From Glandiceps talaboti (lineage: Eukaryota > Hemichordata > Enteropneusta > Spengelidae): a DNA stretch of 64,000 nucleotides. Numbering within the stretch: the first letter of the stretch is position 1; every line of letters starts with the position of its first letter. Where the stretch lies: assembly GCF_964340395.1 (NCBI RefSeq), contig NC_135556.1, forward strand, positions 14,147,910 through 14,211,909. The letters run 5' to 3'. The notes beneath the pieces were generated by a model. It was not told the DNA's origin. It worked only from the letters and a program-made list of their open reading frames with translations, and made no database searches. Shown piece by piece: positions 1-12,700 of this stretch. Both the position numbers and the translations under genes were made by a program.

Positions 1-659
1 CAATAAATGGCAAGCTAAAAAGTAATTAAGAATGTTTTTCTTGACTTCAACAACTGCAGTGGTAGATTGCAAGGTGTACTACCACCCTATTGAGTTTGCC
101 GACGCATAAGGGTGTCTTGACACAACATACCATACAAACTACAGCAGTGGTTGTTCATACAGCATAATCCTTACTGCAGAACTACAGCCAAGTAGATCGA
201 CGAAAAACACGTTTTTTGAAGTATAAGCTCAACAACTATCACTATTTACAAATATGTTGCTATAGAAATAACAACAATATAATGTCAACAGCACATACCT
301 GAAAGCGTTGTCTGTATTCACTACATTGTCATACATCACATACATTTTTTACAATCCTGTACACCATATCTTTGAAAACTTTGTATAAGTTCATACTTTC
401 CTACCTTGATGTTTTGTACTTACATGTATATCAGATAATTGCCTTGATGATGTGTAGTAATTTTGTAATGCTGGTCTACACATACCAGTTATATCAAGTT
501 GTTTAACTGTCAATATCATTATCTTGGTCAACTGTAATTTTGTCTCAGTCCTGGTCGACTATCACTTTGATCCCAACATTTCTCTGATGTCCAATGTAAC
601 TATTAAAACTTGTTATCGGGATATATTTGTCATAAATGGAATTTTTTATCGTGTGTGGG

Positions 660-930
660 AAGAATCCCATATATGTATATCTTTTCTATATATGGATATG
701 TGTCCCATGCATATATGGATACATTTGCCATATATGGTTTGGTTACCATATATGGATATGTATCCCATATATATGGATGTGTTTGCCATATATGGATGTG
801 TTTCTTATATATGGCATACTTTCCATATATGGACATGTTTCTCTAAATACATTACCATATCGTATTTGGATCTGAATGCCCTATATGGATAAGATTACAT
901 TATGTATTGGCATGTTACCCATATATGGAT
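660..930. repeat. Degenerate tandem array with five CCATATATGG (CArG) boxes
   Basis: Irregular tandem repeats of a palindromic core fill this stretch. Five exact CCATATATGG decamers lie at 728-737, 746-755, 786-795, 823-832 and 919-928, with near matches between them. CC(A/T)6GG is the known binding consensus of serum response factor (SRF/MADS box). Whether the array is regulatory or just a drifted minisatellite cannot be told from sequence. Confidence 0.7.
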
Positions 931-1146
931 ATTATGAAAAATGATATGTGAAAAAAAGTTTTACATTCACAACTTCTAAAGCACAGTCCCAAAAGAGTTA
1001 ACAGTTCAAGCAAAATCCCAAACAATGCCTGTAAATATTGCGAAAATATTGTGCCAATATTCATAGTTGTGAAAATGATTCTTAGGCCCCATCAGTTAAA
1101 TACTTTGTTGTTGCCCATGTATTTCCTCAAAACCTACTAGGCAGAT

Positions 1147-1178
1147 GGGAGGGGGAGGGGGAGGGGGGGGGGGGGGGG
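1147..1178 (+). repeat. G-rich tract (potential G-quadruplex)
   Basis: Runs of three to more than ten G are separated by single A residues, ending in an uninterrupted run. It meets the usual four-G-run pattern for a quadruplex. Similar homopolymer tracts recur through the window. Confidence 0.8.
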
Positions 1179-1831
1179 CAAAAACAGAAAAAAATACTAG
1201 CATGTCATATGCACTTTCTGTTGATTCACTTTCTGTTTTGTACCTAAATCTACTGTTCTGGCGAAATCTTAATGTCAAATTTAAAGTTTGTTAAGCAACT
1301 AGTTAGAAATTGTGTAGTTATTCTGAAGATATTTTAAATATTTGAAGTCTTTCCATTTACAATAGTATGAAATACGGCCTTGTGCAGAAATTTTGAACTA
1401 ACGAAATTTATTTGTTTTTTCTAAATCTACCAACAAACCTACCCGCACATGGACGTGGACAGCAAAACAAAGAATTTAATTGGTGGTGCCCTATCAAAGT
1501 ACAGGAAATATAGTGAATTGTAATCAGTCAGTCTTGAACTAGTAACTCCAAATATCTGTTTATCAGTTCGTGAATGTCCATCTTTAGTGTTGTAGATAAT
1601 CATTATCTATATTTATTTATCCTAAACTTCCCTCTGCTATGTAACATTTTGATATCACCTGTTATATTTTACTGTTTGTATTCCAGTGTCCATGTAGTTG
1701 ACACAAATGGATGATTCATGTCGAATTTGATGTCTTATCCTCATTAAATTAAAATAAAAAACTGCTTGGTTCAGTGTTCTTATCTACTGATCATTAATCA
1801 TGACTATATTAAAATTTATTGTTGAAATAGT

Positions 1832-1943
1832 AGACTGTAAGATACGAGGTGTCACTCCACCCGCACCGGCTTCCTCTCTCCGCTGAGAAGGGTTGTCTAA
1901 CGTGTGAGGGTGCCCCGTCATGCCATACCTTACAGACTATTGA
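1832..1943. mobile_element. Short TIR element (MITE-like), copy 1
   Basis: About 110 bp bounded by an imperfect inverted repeat: TAGACTGTAAGATACG at the left and the complement of TAGTCTGTAAGGTATG at the right. A second copy in opposite orientation is at 46541-46645. A third, more decayed copy seems to lie at about 63-149. The interior is GC-rich compared with the surroundings. No coding capacity, so a non-autonomous DNA element is likely; the superfamily is not known. Confidence 0.6.
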
Positions 1944-4547
1944 ATTACCTGTTAATGATTGGTTGAATGTAGAGTTTGCCTTGGGGACAAATTTCCCTTA
2001 ACACCTTTTGAGAGAAAAAATAGGCGAAATTTTGGGGGTCAAAACATCATCTTGTTTTCAGCGAAATCGTCCATCTTTTTATTTTTCCATGGAGTGAACA
2101 CAGTATTTGGTGGCCATATTGGATTCTAAAATGACTAAATTTTGACATCATCTTGAGCTTTAATTAAAAGATTTGTACGGTGACTTCACATTAGTTTTAT
2201 TTATTTAACTGAGAATAGGTTGGAGTTTTCTTGAATAAAGTAACAGCAAAAGTTTCAACAGTTTATTTCCAAGGCACATTCTATGTTAATCACAACAATA
2301 TTTAAATTACTGGTTAAATACTTATCACTCATTGGTTTAATCAAGAAATATGTAAATTAATCATTGTACACTACAACTACTTGGCCAAGAACGGATTCAT
2401 TTTTTCTGTCAATCATTTCTGTTGAAATGACAACCACTTTGTCATTCAACTAAGCTTTCTTAATGTGTCAATATTTAATTTGTATTTTATTCCCTATATT
2501 TATGAATAAATACAGATGACGTAAAATGGAAGAGATTAGAAGAGTTTATACTTCTACCTTCCATAAGGGAAGGTTATAGTATGGTGATATATGTCTGTAT
2601 GCATCTGTGTCTGTCTGTGTACCTATTGTGTATGTGCCATTCTTTTCTCAAAAATGGGTCACCTATTTCACACCAAATTTGGTACATACTTTCTCTTTTG
2701 GGTAATAGCTAGAACTGATTAGATTTTGGTATACATCCAATGAATATTACTGATGTATTTCCATAAATAACGATTTTCGGTAATTAGGCAATATCTTAAT
2801 AGTGTATTCTTCAGCATACATGTGGTAATAGCGCACATGTTGTATGAAGCTCTATTAAGTGGCTTTTAATCATAATCACTCACTTACATAGTTAAATGAT
2901 TTTCTGGCATTAGGCAATATCTGAAAAATTCAAGCTTACTGATTCATATAATTTGGTAAATACACTGATGGTAATAAAATACATGTGTCCTCTACAGCTG
3001 GTTGATGTAGTTTTTAATTTGATTGGTCATTTTGAAAATTAAGTTTTATACCATGTATGGTAGCTAAGAATTTCACAATCTGACAACAGGTGAAGGAACT
3101 AAAGCAAAATAAAAAAAATGTCTGGTTCCGATAACTTGACATCAGAATATAGAGTAGTATGTCGGAAATTTCTTTTCTTTTCCTTTTAAAAATATTACTT
3201 CGAGCCATTCAAAGGTGTACACCCACATTGCTAGGGGAAAGCTTACTGACATTTGACCTTGACTTTCATTTTCAAGGCCAAATTAAAATTTGCATAACAA
3301 CTTTGGAGGTTTCGTTAATAGGGTCACCATTCAAAATGTCTATGCGAATTAAACTGAACACTGTGAACTGAAGGAGAAATATTTGGCTAGAGTGGGAACA
3401 TTTTGAACTAAGCAAGGGGTATAAATAATTATGACGTCGATGAAAAATCACTTGGAAGTCCCACCCCCAACCCCCATGTTTCTGATGACTAAAATGACAA
3501 AGGAGACTACTGAAGAGTGAAGGGAAATAGAGATCCACGACACATAGACAGCATATAATTGTCTGATGTAAATCACTTTATTGACTTTTGGAACACGCGC
3601 TCTGCATACGATAGTCCTCCAAGTACTGCCAACACGCCACACGAAGCCCAAATGATGGTCGATACGGTTCTCCAAAATTCAAAATTCGGAAAAAAAGCCG
3701 GCTGCAGGCTCCATCGGTTTCTGACTTTGCTTGCTGGACTGGTTAAATAAAAATCTACCTACCCGACCTACCACACATTTGTTTAGCTACGATAGACTAT
3801 CGTCGTTTTTGACATTGAGATAAAATCTGATAGTTTAGCATAGGATTGTAATTTTCATAAGGGTCAGCAGAAAATGGTGAAAGGTTGATGTGTTTGAGTT
3901 ACACTGGTATGTGGGTAGCTGGTTAATTTGCGGGTTAATGTGGATACTGCGCATGCGCACTAATTTGCGGGTCGCTGCTGGCAAGCTTGCAGATCATTCT
4001 TTCCGCTTGTTCAGGTCGATTTCCAAAGAGAAAGAAAGCAAATGACAAAGAAATTCTTTCCATCTGTTCGGAGAACAGGTCAAACAAGCAGACAGGACGA
4101 AAGTTAGCGGCCTTTAGGTGTCCCATGTTTGCTAAATCTGTGCTGACAGAATGAGATTTCGGCTAATTCTGTTTAGTGTTGGAAATCTACTCAGCAGCAG
4201 TCAGACAGAAAGGCAAATGCCACTGTACCCACCTGATGATCGCTATGGAAGCGTGAAACTTTGAGTAACGACTTATAACATCCTTAGTATTTTGAATTAA
4301 GTCTATAATGCTCTGCTACTAATATTGCATCGAGCACGTACTGTTCTCTCCAGTAAGACACTTTCAATTGATAAATTGTTCTAGACACATGTTCAAACAT
4401 TTTATATAAATTCATATAAAGATATGAAAGAGATATGTTGATAAACCCCGTCAATAAACAGGATGACTGATCATGTAAAGATACAATAATTGTAAACCAT
4501 ACCAAAACTAATACTTTTAAAGATATTCTTGTTTGGTAATTCTAAAG

Positions 4548-6316
4548 GTTGGTATTTGTATGTGCTCGTGATGGATTACTACCCGATATATTATCTATGA
4601 TTCACGTGGACTATCTTACACCATTGCCGTCACTGCTTACGATTGGAGTACTCTCATTGGTAGGTACTGTATTAACCAATCAAAGGATGTGTCTCATTGG
4701 TAGGTTAACCAATCAAAGGATGTGTCTCATTGGTAGGTAATCAATCAAAGGATGGGTATTACTGGTAGGCACTGTTAACCGATCTCGCTGGTAGGTACTG
4801 CATTACCGCCCGGTGTCTAATCTTCCTTTTCTTTCCAAGCTTATAGAACACATTGTTTCAGTTCAATTGAATTCATATTTATCTGACAACAATTTATTCG
4901 CGAAATACCAGTCAGCTTATCGAGCGGGTTATAGCACTGAAACGGCCCTTCTAAGAGTCCAAAATGATATATTAGGCTCACTGTAATTGATAAACGTAAA
5001 GATGTAATATTGATTTTGCTTGATCTTTCTGCTGCCTTTGACACGATTGATCATGACATTTTATTACACAGATTGCGTAATAGATATGGCATCAAGGGCT
5101 CAGCCTTGGAGTGGTTTCGTTCCTATTTGATTGGTCGATTCCAATCTGTGAGTGTTGGAGCAGTCGTGTCAAAGGCACAGTCTCTCGATTGTGGTGTCCC
5201 CCAAGGCTCCGTCCTTGGACCTGTTTTGTTTACGCTTTACACAGCCCCCTTGGAGGATATCATAATCCGTCATGGTTTAAATTGTGTCATGTATGCGGAC
5301 GATTCCGAACTGTATCTCACGTGTGAGGGTGACCGGGTTCCGACTTCAGTTATTGAGTCATGCGCTAGTGAAGTTAGACAGTGGATGCGTGATAATATGC
5401 TCTGTCTTAACGACGGTAAAACAGAAATTGTGCATTTTTCTTCTAAATTTGGTGGTGCGGGTCCGGTACCCCGGTGTGAAATACGGATTGGCGATGTCGA
5501 TATACAACCATCTAATGTTGTTCGTAATCTTGGTGTTTCCATGGATTCGGCGGCTACTATGTCTGATCATGTAATTAATATTTGTAAAGCTGCCTCTCAT
5601 GCTCTGTGGAAAATTGGCAAAATTCGCACTCTTCTTGATCAAAGTTGTACTGAAAAACTAGTTCATGCTTTTATTACATCACGTTTAGATTATTGCAACA
5701 GTTTATTATATGGTCTCCCACTTCAACAAATTCGTAAGCTCCAAATTATCCAGATTCAGCAGCAAGACTTGTCATTAGAAAGAAAAAAGTTGAGCATATT
5801 ACCCCAGTTCTTCATTCATTACACTGGCTACCTATTCAGAAGCGCATTGAATTCAAAGTACTCTGTATTGTTTTTAAAGTTCTTAATGGGTGCGGGCCCT
5901 CATTTCTAGGCGATATATTAATGGTTAGATCCACCCGTCGTTCCCTTCGGTCGCAATCCGGTAGCGTGGTGAATTTGCACCAACCGATAGGGAACACTGC
6001 ATACTATGGTGATCGGGCCTTCTCTATTTGCGGCCCACGCCTTTGGAATGCCCTGCCATCATGTCTTCGTTCTTCATATACTTTGAACAGTTTTAAATCT
6101 GCCTTAAAATATCATCTTTTTAGATCTCATTATTATTAACTTTTAACTTTTTTACATTTCAGTTTTTTTGTAAATGTCATTCCGTGTCTTTGTATTTTTT
6201 TTTATCCTGTTTCATATTATGTTTATACTTGTGTATATGTACATTTTAAATTACTTTTATACTTTTGTTCAGCGCATTGAGATTGTTTTAATGTAATGCG
6301 CTCTATAAGAAATAAA

Positions 6317-6354
<38 letters not shown>

Positions 6355-8884
6355 GTCAATCAAAGGATGAATCTTGCCTAAGATACCATTACCAGACATT
6401 GGCACAAGTTAAATTTAATCTAGGAAACGTTGTGTTGAAATCAATTATAGGGGCCCACCACTCCAGGAAATAGAGACATTTTCATAAAATATGGGTTCTA
6501 GAGAGACATTTTGTTTACATCAGCTACAACTACTTGCGATTTCAGAAAAACATCAAATTGATGTTAAAGTGCCATTTAGGGTAGCTTTGCGTAGGAATTG
6601 CATCATGGGAGTCGGCAGAAATAATATATTCGCGGTTGCTCAATGAATACTCATGATAATTATTTTGAAGGCAATAAGCCCTCGGGAGTCATTCAAGCAC
6701 ACTCTTTCAATACATGATTAAACATGGAATTTAACATTAATATTTTGGGGATGATATTAGGCCTAAAAAAATGTTTGGCTCCGGTTACGAGACACCACCT
6801 AGTTTTTCACTGCCGACCTTAAACAGTTTTGACGTGTTCGAGAAAAATAAATAAAATCGCAAGAAATAGTAGATGCGGAAACTGACATCAACTTAAAAAG
6901 ACAATATAAAACTGTTCTTCCAATCTGTAATGGCTGTACATCTGATCTGAATAAACCAGTAACACAGACCATATGGAACTACCTGAACTAGAAACTCACA
7001 CATGAAAAAAAAAATCAATAAATCAATGAAAAAATCTACCTACCCCACCTATTCTAAAATTGAACGTAATCGGAACCACACAATCTTTTTTGTGAGGCCT
7101 TACTTTTCTTTAATATCAATCCTTGCACCATTTCTCATTTCAGGTGTATCTTGTGATCTCAATTTTTTACGGGGAAGGTATATATCAACTGCTTAATTTC
7201 CTCGCGTTTCCGTATTACTTGATAATATGTGGAACCGGTGCTTCCCTACTATACCTTCGATGGAAGCAACCAGACATTCCTCGCCCATTTAAGGTAAATG
7301 GCGTTCTTCACGTATGTTGTAGGTCACCCTTCAAATTGTCTGCAGTAATAGTATTATTAGAATCTAATCCACGAGCTTTGCTTTTCACAATGAAAGTCAT
7401 TTTACAATTTACTCCATCTTTTCGAAGTTTTGCACATACTAGTTTAGACACAATTCAAATGTATGTACATCCATATTCACAGAGATAAACCTTCTGTTTG
7501 AAGCTTACCTTTGACATGGACGATCAATTCTTGGGCTGAAAGTAATTTGCTAAAACTAAACTGAATGTTTTTTTTTCCATTGAGACACAATTCAAGTGCA
7601 TTTAAAACATCTGTATTGTCAGAGAAAGGGTCAGACTGATCTTGTCTCAATATATCAATGCCTTCAATGCCCATTTTTTCCTGTAGTGTATTGGGTGAAC
7701 TAGAATAACGTTATGATATGACTAGGCATTGTTATGTATGATGTTATGAACTTGCTAGTGAAGTGTAAAACCAGATTTCAGGTGTCAACTAAGAGCACAA
7801 TATTGTTATATTAGGGCCATGTCCTCAAACGCAAAAGACTTGTTCAATGAAACACCAATGGGTGTGACGTCAAGTTTATTATATTTACGTGGGGTTCATG
7901 TCATTTTAAATGTTCACTAATTATGAGGAGGAAAAACTTGATGTATTAAGTATCGGGTCTTACTGATGGCTTATATATTTCATAAATAAGCACACTGTGT
8001 ACAATCCATACCAGAATCCATACAGGTGAAGGTATGCATTTCAGAGTGACCATTAAATAACGACTGATTGCTCAGTTGTTTTCTGAAAGAAATTCACTTT
8101 GACCCATCTTTTATTCCACCGATAGGTTCCTCTTGTAGTGCCACTGACATTCATAATATGGCTAATGATTTTGAAAGTTTTTGGATTCATAGCTGCACCC
8201 TTTGAAGCTGGTATGGGCCTAGCAATAATACTAACTGGAATCCCGGTCTACTACTTTGGCAAATGGAAGAACAAACCACGTTCTCTCACAAATATGACAG
8301 GTTTGATTTCAGAATTATGTTTTTGCATATAAATATTCTATGTATCTTTTGCATATTTTAGAGTTAAAAATTTACAAGTCAGTAAATATGTTAAATAATA
8401 CTTAAATACAAACGTTTTATTTAATATTTTTCAAATAGGGTCATCAAATTAATGAACTGATCTTCATGTTTTCCTTTGTGTATATTTTCTATCATTTGGT
8501 ATATTTTTGTTGGAGTTAACTGTCTATTTGTCTTTTGAAGTGTTTGTGTGTGTAATCTTAGTTTATGCTTTGTAAACTTTACATTGTATTAAGTCCTGAA
8601 TTGATATACAAGGTCATCCATTCATCTGTTCTTCCTTCAATTTCATTTTATGTCGTAAAAGTTAGTATGTATCATTATCAATTACATCCTGCCCACTTGA
8701 CATGGCATTATAACAAAATTAATTACTTATCAGAAGTTACCAGCTTCTGAATGAGGTACTGACACATTTGCAAGTCTATCACATTCACTTATCATTAATT
8801 CATTATATTTTATGTTCAGATGCAGTTGGGATATTTTTTCAAACTTATTTACAAGTATTAAGACAAGAGGAGAATACTTACTAA
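4548..8884 (+). CDS. SLC7 family amino-acid transporter light chain, 3' exons (5' part not seen)
   Basis: Four coding exons are supported: 4548-4659, 7144-7293, 8126-8300 and 8820-8884 (stop TAA). All join GT-AG in frame. The first carries the conserved GREGHLP-like loop (here ARDGLLPDILSMIHV, followed by TPLPS). The second holds a transmembrane segment followed by LRWKQPDIPRPFK. The third holds two transmembrane segments and TGIPVYYFGKW. The fourth is a short cytoplasmic tail ending EENTY. These match the C-terminal third (about TM8-TM12) of the LAT/xCT/y+LAT light chains, which pair with SLC3 heavy chains at the plasma membrane to exchange amino acids. From memory it resembles SLC7A11 and SLC7A8 about equally, so I give no symbol. 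The last exon is the least certain, since its donor (GTTTGA) is weak. The N-terminal two thirds lie in unrecognised exons or left of the window. The gene is convergent with EPHX2-A. Confidence 0.85.
4651..4800 (+). repeat. Tandem repeat seeded at an SLC7 exon end, copying the 5' splice site
   Basis: The exon ends CTCATTG, then the donor GTAGGT. Downstream, CTCATTG-GTAGGT recurs at about 4693 and 4726, with diverged copies at about 4755 and 4785. The linker between them is roughly ACCAATCAAAGGATGTGT. Spacings are 40, 33, about 32 and 26 bp. The array is interrupted by the LINE and resumes beyond it (TCAATCAAAGGATG at about 6356), so the LINE landed inside the array. Confidence 0.85.
4808..6354 (+). 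mobile_element. 5'-truncated L2/CR1-type LINE fragment with reverse transcriptase
   Basis: The fragment begins inside the reverse transcriptase domain (YRPVSNLPFLSKL) and continues through LDLSAAFDTIDHD, GVPQGSVLGP and the catalytic motif YADD (about 5290). The usual C-terminal region GPRLWNALPS follows, with a stop at 6137-6139. The 3' untranslated region ends GCGCTCTATAAGAAATAAAT and an (ATT)n tail at about 6315-6354, as in L2/CR1-like elements of marine invertebrates. The endonuclease domain is missing. The reading frame is broken at least twice: a stop and frame change near 4982, and a frame change near 5755. It is a dead insertion in the intron between the SLC7 exons at 4659 and 7144, in the same orientation as the gene. 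Assignment between the L2 and CR1 clades is from recalled motifs only. Confidence 0.88.
6355..7143. other. Intron sequence after the LINE; no gene seen
   Basis: Remainder of the SLC7 intron. After the resumed tandem unit it contains sequence resembling a dispersed repeat (about 6770-7060, including GCCGACCTTAAACAG and CTACCTACCCCACC). No open frame here is recognisable. Confidence 0.4.
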
Positions 8885-9511
8885 ATACCAGATACACCTG
8901 TATGTGGACCAGTGATTGGCTACATTGTTACAGACGTTCTAGAATCCACCAATGACACATACTGTATGATAGAGCGGTCAGCAGCTTTGAATTCATTGAA
9001 TTTATTCAGATTTCAAAGATTGTCTTCATCTTCCAATTATAGACATAATTATATTTCACAATATTTTATTCTTGAAATATATTTCATCATTCAGTAGAGT
9101 ATGGAAAGTATTACCATTCCAACAAATAACACTTCCTTGCAACTAAACTGATTGACAACTTATTCAAAATTTGTTATCCTGTTTCCATTTAGACAATTCA
9201 AATTAAAATAGTAGCCTACCAAAATACAACTATTGTGACATGATTGTAAATATTTCTTTTTATCATTAATTTTAAAAATATATTTATCATTAAAAATATC
9301 ATTTATCATTCCGGAATGAATAATACCAGAAGTAGTGACTTCAATTTTACAGAGGATGCTTACTTTTATTTTGTTTTATGCAATATGGCTGCTTTGTAAA
9401 ACTATCATTTGTCATGTTTGTATTTTAGTGTATCAATATCAATATGTAATTTCATTTATCCCAACATGGACAATTTGAAAATGCAGCATAATAATATTAC
9501 GACTTTACAAT

Positions 9512-9779
9512 CAGCCTATCAACTGATTTCTTGTGTACTTTGTCTAACCAATCAAAATTACTGTTACAACTTTACTATCAGCCTATCAACTGATTTCTTG
9601 TGTACTTTGTCTAACCAATCAAAATTATGGTTACAACCTTACTATCAGCCTATCAACTGATTTCTTGTTTACTTTGTCTAACCAATCAAGATTACTGTTA
9701 CAATTTTGCCATCAGCCTATCAACCGATTTCTTGTGTACTTTATCTAACCAACTGACAAGGATTTCATTCAGTTCACGT
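9512..9779 (-). repeat. 67-bp minisatellite spanning the EPHX2-A stop codon
   Basis: Four units start at 9512, 9579, 9646 and 9713, exactly 67 bp apart. The unit nearest the gene is the coding one: it encodes the C-terminal residues KVHKKSVDRLMAKL and the stop. The other three lie in the 3' untranslated region and would read ...RLIVRL, ...RLIVKL and ...RLIVKS before a stop. A related array of 67-69 bp units lies at the end of EPHX2-B, so the repeat predates the gene duplication. Confidence 0.9.
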
Positions 9780-12700
9780 GGCCTGAAAGGAAAAATAAAA
9801 TGAACCGTAACAGTTTGGGTATTTGGCAAAGTGATGATGACGCTCTAACTATTCATGTTTGCAACAAGGTTGCATATCAGCCTACCCTATTGTATAGACC
9901 CACGAGTTGACACTGTCAATAGTCAACCCATCAAATGTTTGACTTCAGAGTCAATTAGGTTCAATAAGAGATATCTTAAGTTAATTGTCTGCTTCACTGT
10001 GACCAATGATGTATTTTATTGATAAATATCACACATTTAACAAGTTAACATCCATATTAAAAATATATAAAACTTACAAGGAGATAGTAAATGATATAAT
10101 AAATAACATTAAATTTAACAGATTTGACTTACTTTTCAACTTGAGTCCAGTGTCCACATTCTAGATTTGCGCGTGTTAGATCTGGAACCTTGTAAGATAA
10201 AAAAAAAACATTGTCAGGCATTGAATAAAAAAAAACACGCTTTATCAGAACATGTATGTTTTATTAATCTCAGAGGCATTAAGCGTAATTACCTTGGACA
10301 TGTATCCATACTGCTATCATTCAATTGATTACTAAGCTATACTGAATTGCACCTATTGGATAAATCTTGTGTACAAAGTTCAGAGGTCACATGTAAACTT
10401 AAAAGCGTGACTAGTGCGACCCCCTAGTGCACATATATCTAGTCTCTGCTGTAGATTATTTCTAAAGGAAAATCAAATGATTCCCTCCTCTCAAGTACAA
10501 TTTCTACTACATCAGCTAAATTCTTCTCATATAGTGCCATACACCCTTCTCTCTTGGCCACATCAGCTAATTTTTTTTCACATTTCTTTTTAAGTCGTCT
10601 TTGTCCCATCTGATATCTCTGTTCTTAACAGCAACCACAGTATTTCTTTGCAGTATTTTGTTGTGGATTTATTTTTAACATTGTACTATGCAGTTTATTT
10701 TTGTATTCTGTTTTGTGTTTTCAGCTTTATATGAACTGTCGTTTTCATTTCTCTGTAGCAGTGGTAAATAGCAAAAACTTAAGGTCAAGTTACAGGAGGC
10801 AACTCAAAGAGCAATTAACTAAGCAATTCATCGCATGCGACTAATTGAAACCTTTACATGTCTGCACATGTGGTGGAACAACTTGGCCTATGGCAACTCA
10901 CCAAGCAATTAGTTGCTTCATGTATGCTAGCATCACATGCAACGAATTGCTTCACATGTCACCCGTTGTGGCTTTAACTTACCCATGGCTCCATAAATCT
11001 AGAAGACTCTGGTGTTAACACATAGTCATAGGATGCAGTCACCATCAAAGACGGTACTCTCACCTGTTTTATATAAGATAGAATAAGATTTTAAAGTGTC
11101 AACAAAGTCATTGTCCTTATTCTAAAATTTATCATTTCACACACCAATGTCATTGTAACATAACTAAACATACTTTAAATTGATTTATATCCAAATAAAA
11201 AAGTCAGTCACCAAAATAACATTTTTCACCTAAATCAGTACATGATAACATTGCTTAGATGATCTTAAATTGACTAATTCATCGTCTTCATAACCATAGG
11301 AACATCACTATTTTCAATGGTTTAACATTTTTCACCCAAAAATAACATATCTTGTGCTAAATGTGCATGTCAAGAATCGTACCATTTTGCTGAGAAAAAT
11401 ATCTAAGCACATTTCAGATCATTCTGCCCAATAGCTTTGGAGGTCAAGATATTTATCAAACGTCATCATCAGAACTAATTTACATATCATAGGTGGGGTC
11501 ACCATGTCATGAAAACTTCTTCATCTACATTAGAGTTTGAAAGCTCACCATTTAGACCTAATTTGAATATCAACAATGGGGTCATCACATCATGCATAGT
11601 CCTTCATCTACACATCCCTAGAAACATCCGTACCATTTTTCAGATCAATCTAACAAGTAGCTTTGGAGTTTAATTTTCTTCAAATACCAAAATCACACTA
11701 TTTTGATCCAACTAGACACACTAAGTAATGTCCCCACCAAATACCAAGGCAAATAGATTGGCAATTTTCAACTTTTTAAGACATTTATGTCCTCCTACAC
11801 ATACACAGACAGACAAATAACTTAAGCTTCACCATGACTATGTTTAGTAATGTGAAATATTCATTTATCCAAAAGATCAATTTCTACAGTTAAATATATT
11901 GAATTATTTCCAAGATAAAAGTTTCAATCAATGTTACCTTTCTATGCGGTATTTTACACCCTTCTTTCCAATTCGTTTCAATATTCCGATACCAATTCAA
12001 AGGACCCCTGGAGTAGAGAGAGAGCCCATTATTAACAAATAATGAAACTTTTTATCATATTCTTTAAATTACATGATTGATTAAGAGCTACAACACATGC
12101 ATATCATCAAAGGTATATAAACATAGTAAATAAGCATATGGGACAAATTGAACAATATTAAAGACAATATTTTTATGCATCAACAGAACCTTGGATCAAA
12201 TACATGTACACTCATTGTGTTGGTATATTTGTCAGCAAATTATCAAGTACTGTAGCCATGTTTATTTTGTGCATGAAAACTTTGGTGGAATGATGTGTAA
12301 GATACATTTTAACTTGACAGACAGTGCAACAGGAACTTGTAACTTTGACCCATTCAATTCCTACCTGAAACCTGTCTTCTTGAATTGCTGTACATAGTAA
12401 TCAATGTCTTCTTGCTTCATAGTAGATGGAACAGGTGGTTTGTCAGGGAAGCCAACTAGCATACCACCTAATAATGACAACACATGTAAAATTTCCTAAT
12501 TTCATAAAATGTACTACACTTGTCTCTAAGGTACATTGTACATCAAACTGGAAAACAATTGTAAAGACCCAGAACATAGAATGAAAATATGAAATCATGA
12601 CAATAAAATTTGAAATTGTCACAAATTTAATATTTGTTAAAATGGCCATATGGATGACGGTTTGGTATTTGTTTGGATTGTTTGGATACAACATTTTCTT

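Larger units (their letters stand above)
1..4547. other. Non-coding region upstream of the first visible SLC7 exon
   Basis: I see no exon I can support in this stretch. It probably contains intron(s), or sequence upstream, of the SLC7 gene on the plus strand. It holds three copies of a short TIR element (two of them listed with it), a cluster of CCATATATGG boxes at 660-930, a G-rich tract at 1147-1178, and dispersed-repeat-like sequence at about 2540-3370 and 3540-3780. The motif CTACCTACCCGACCTAC near 3753 recurs in variant form near 1426 and 7033 and probably marks a dispersed repeat family. Short open frames here (for example 3559-3750) match no family I know. Confidence 0.5.

Noticed and set aside
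3448-3750. Candidate 5' exon of the SLC7 gene or another small gene
   Set aside because: Neither strand shows transporter motifs or clear splice sites in phase with 4548; the stretch resembles a dispersed repeat.
4808-6354. A complete or active LINE
   Set aside because: No endonuclease domain, the frame is broken at least twice, and only the reverse transcriptase part and tail are present.
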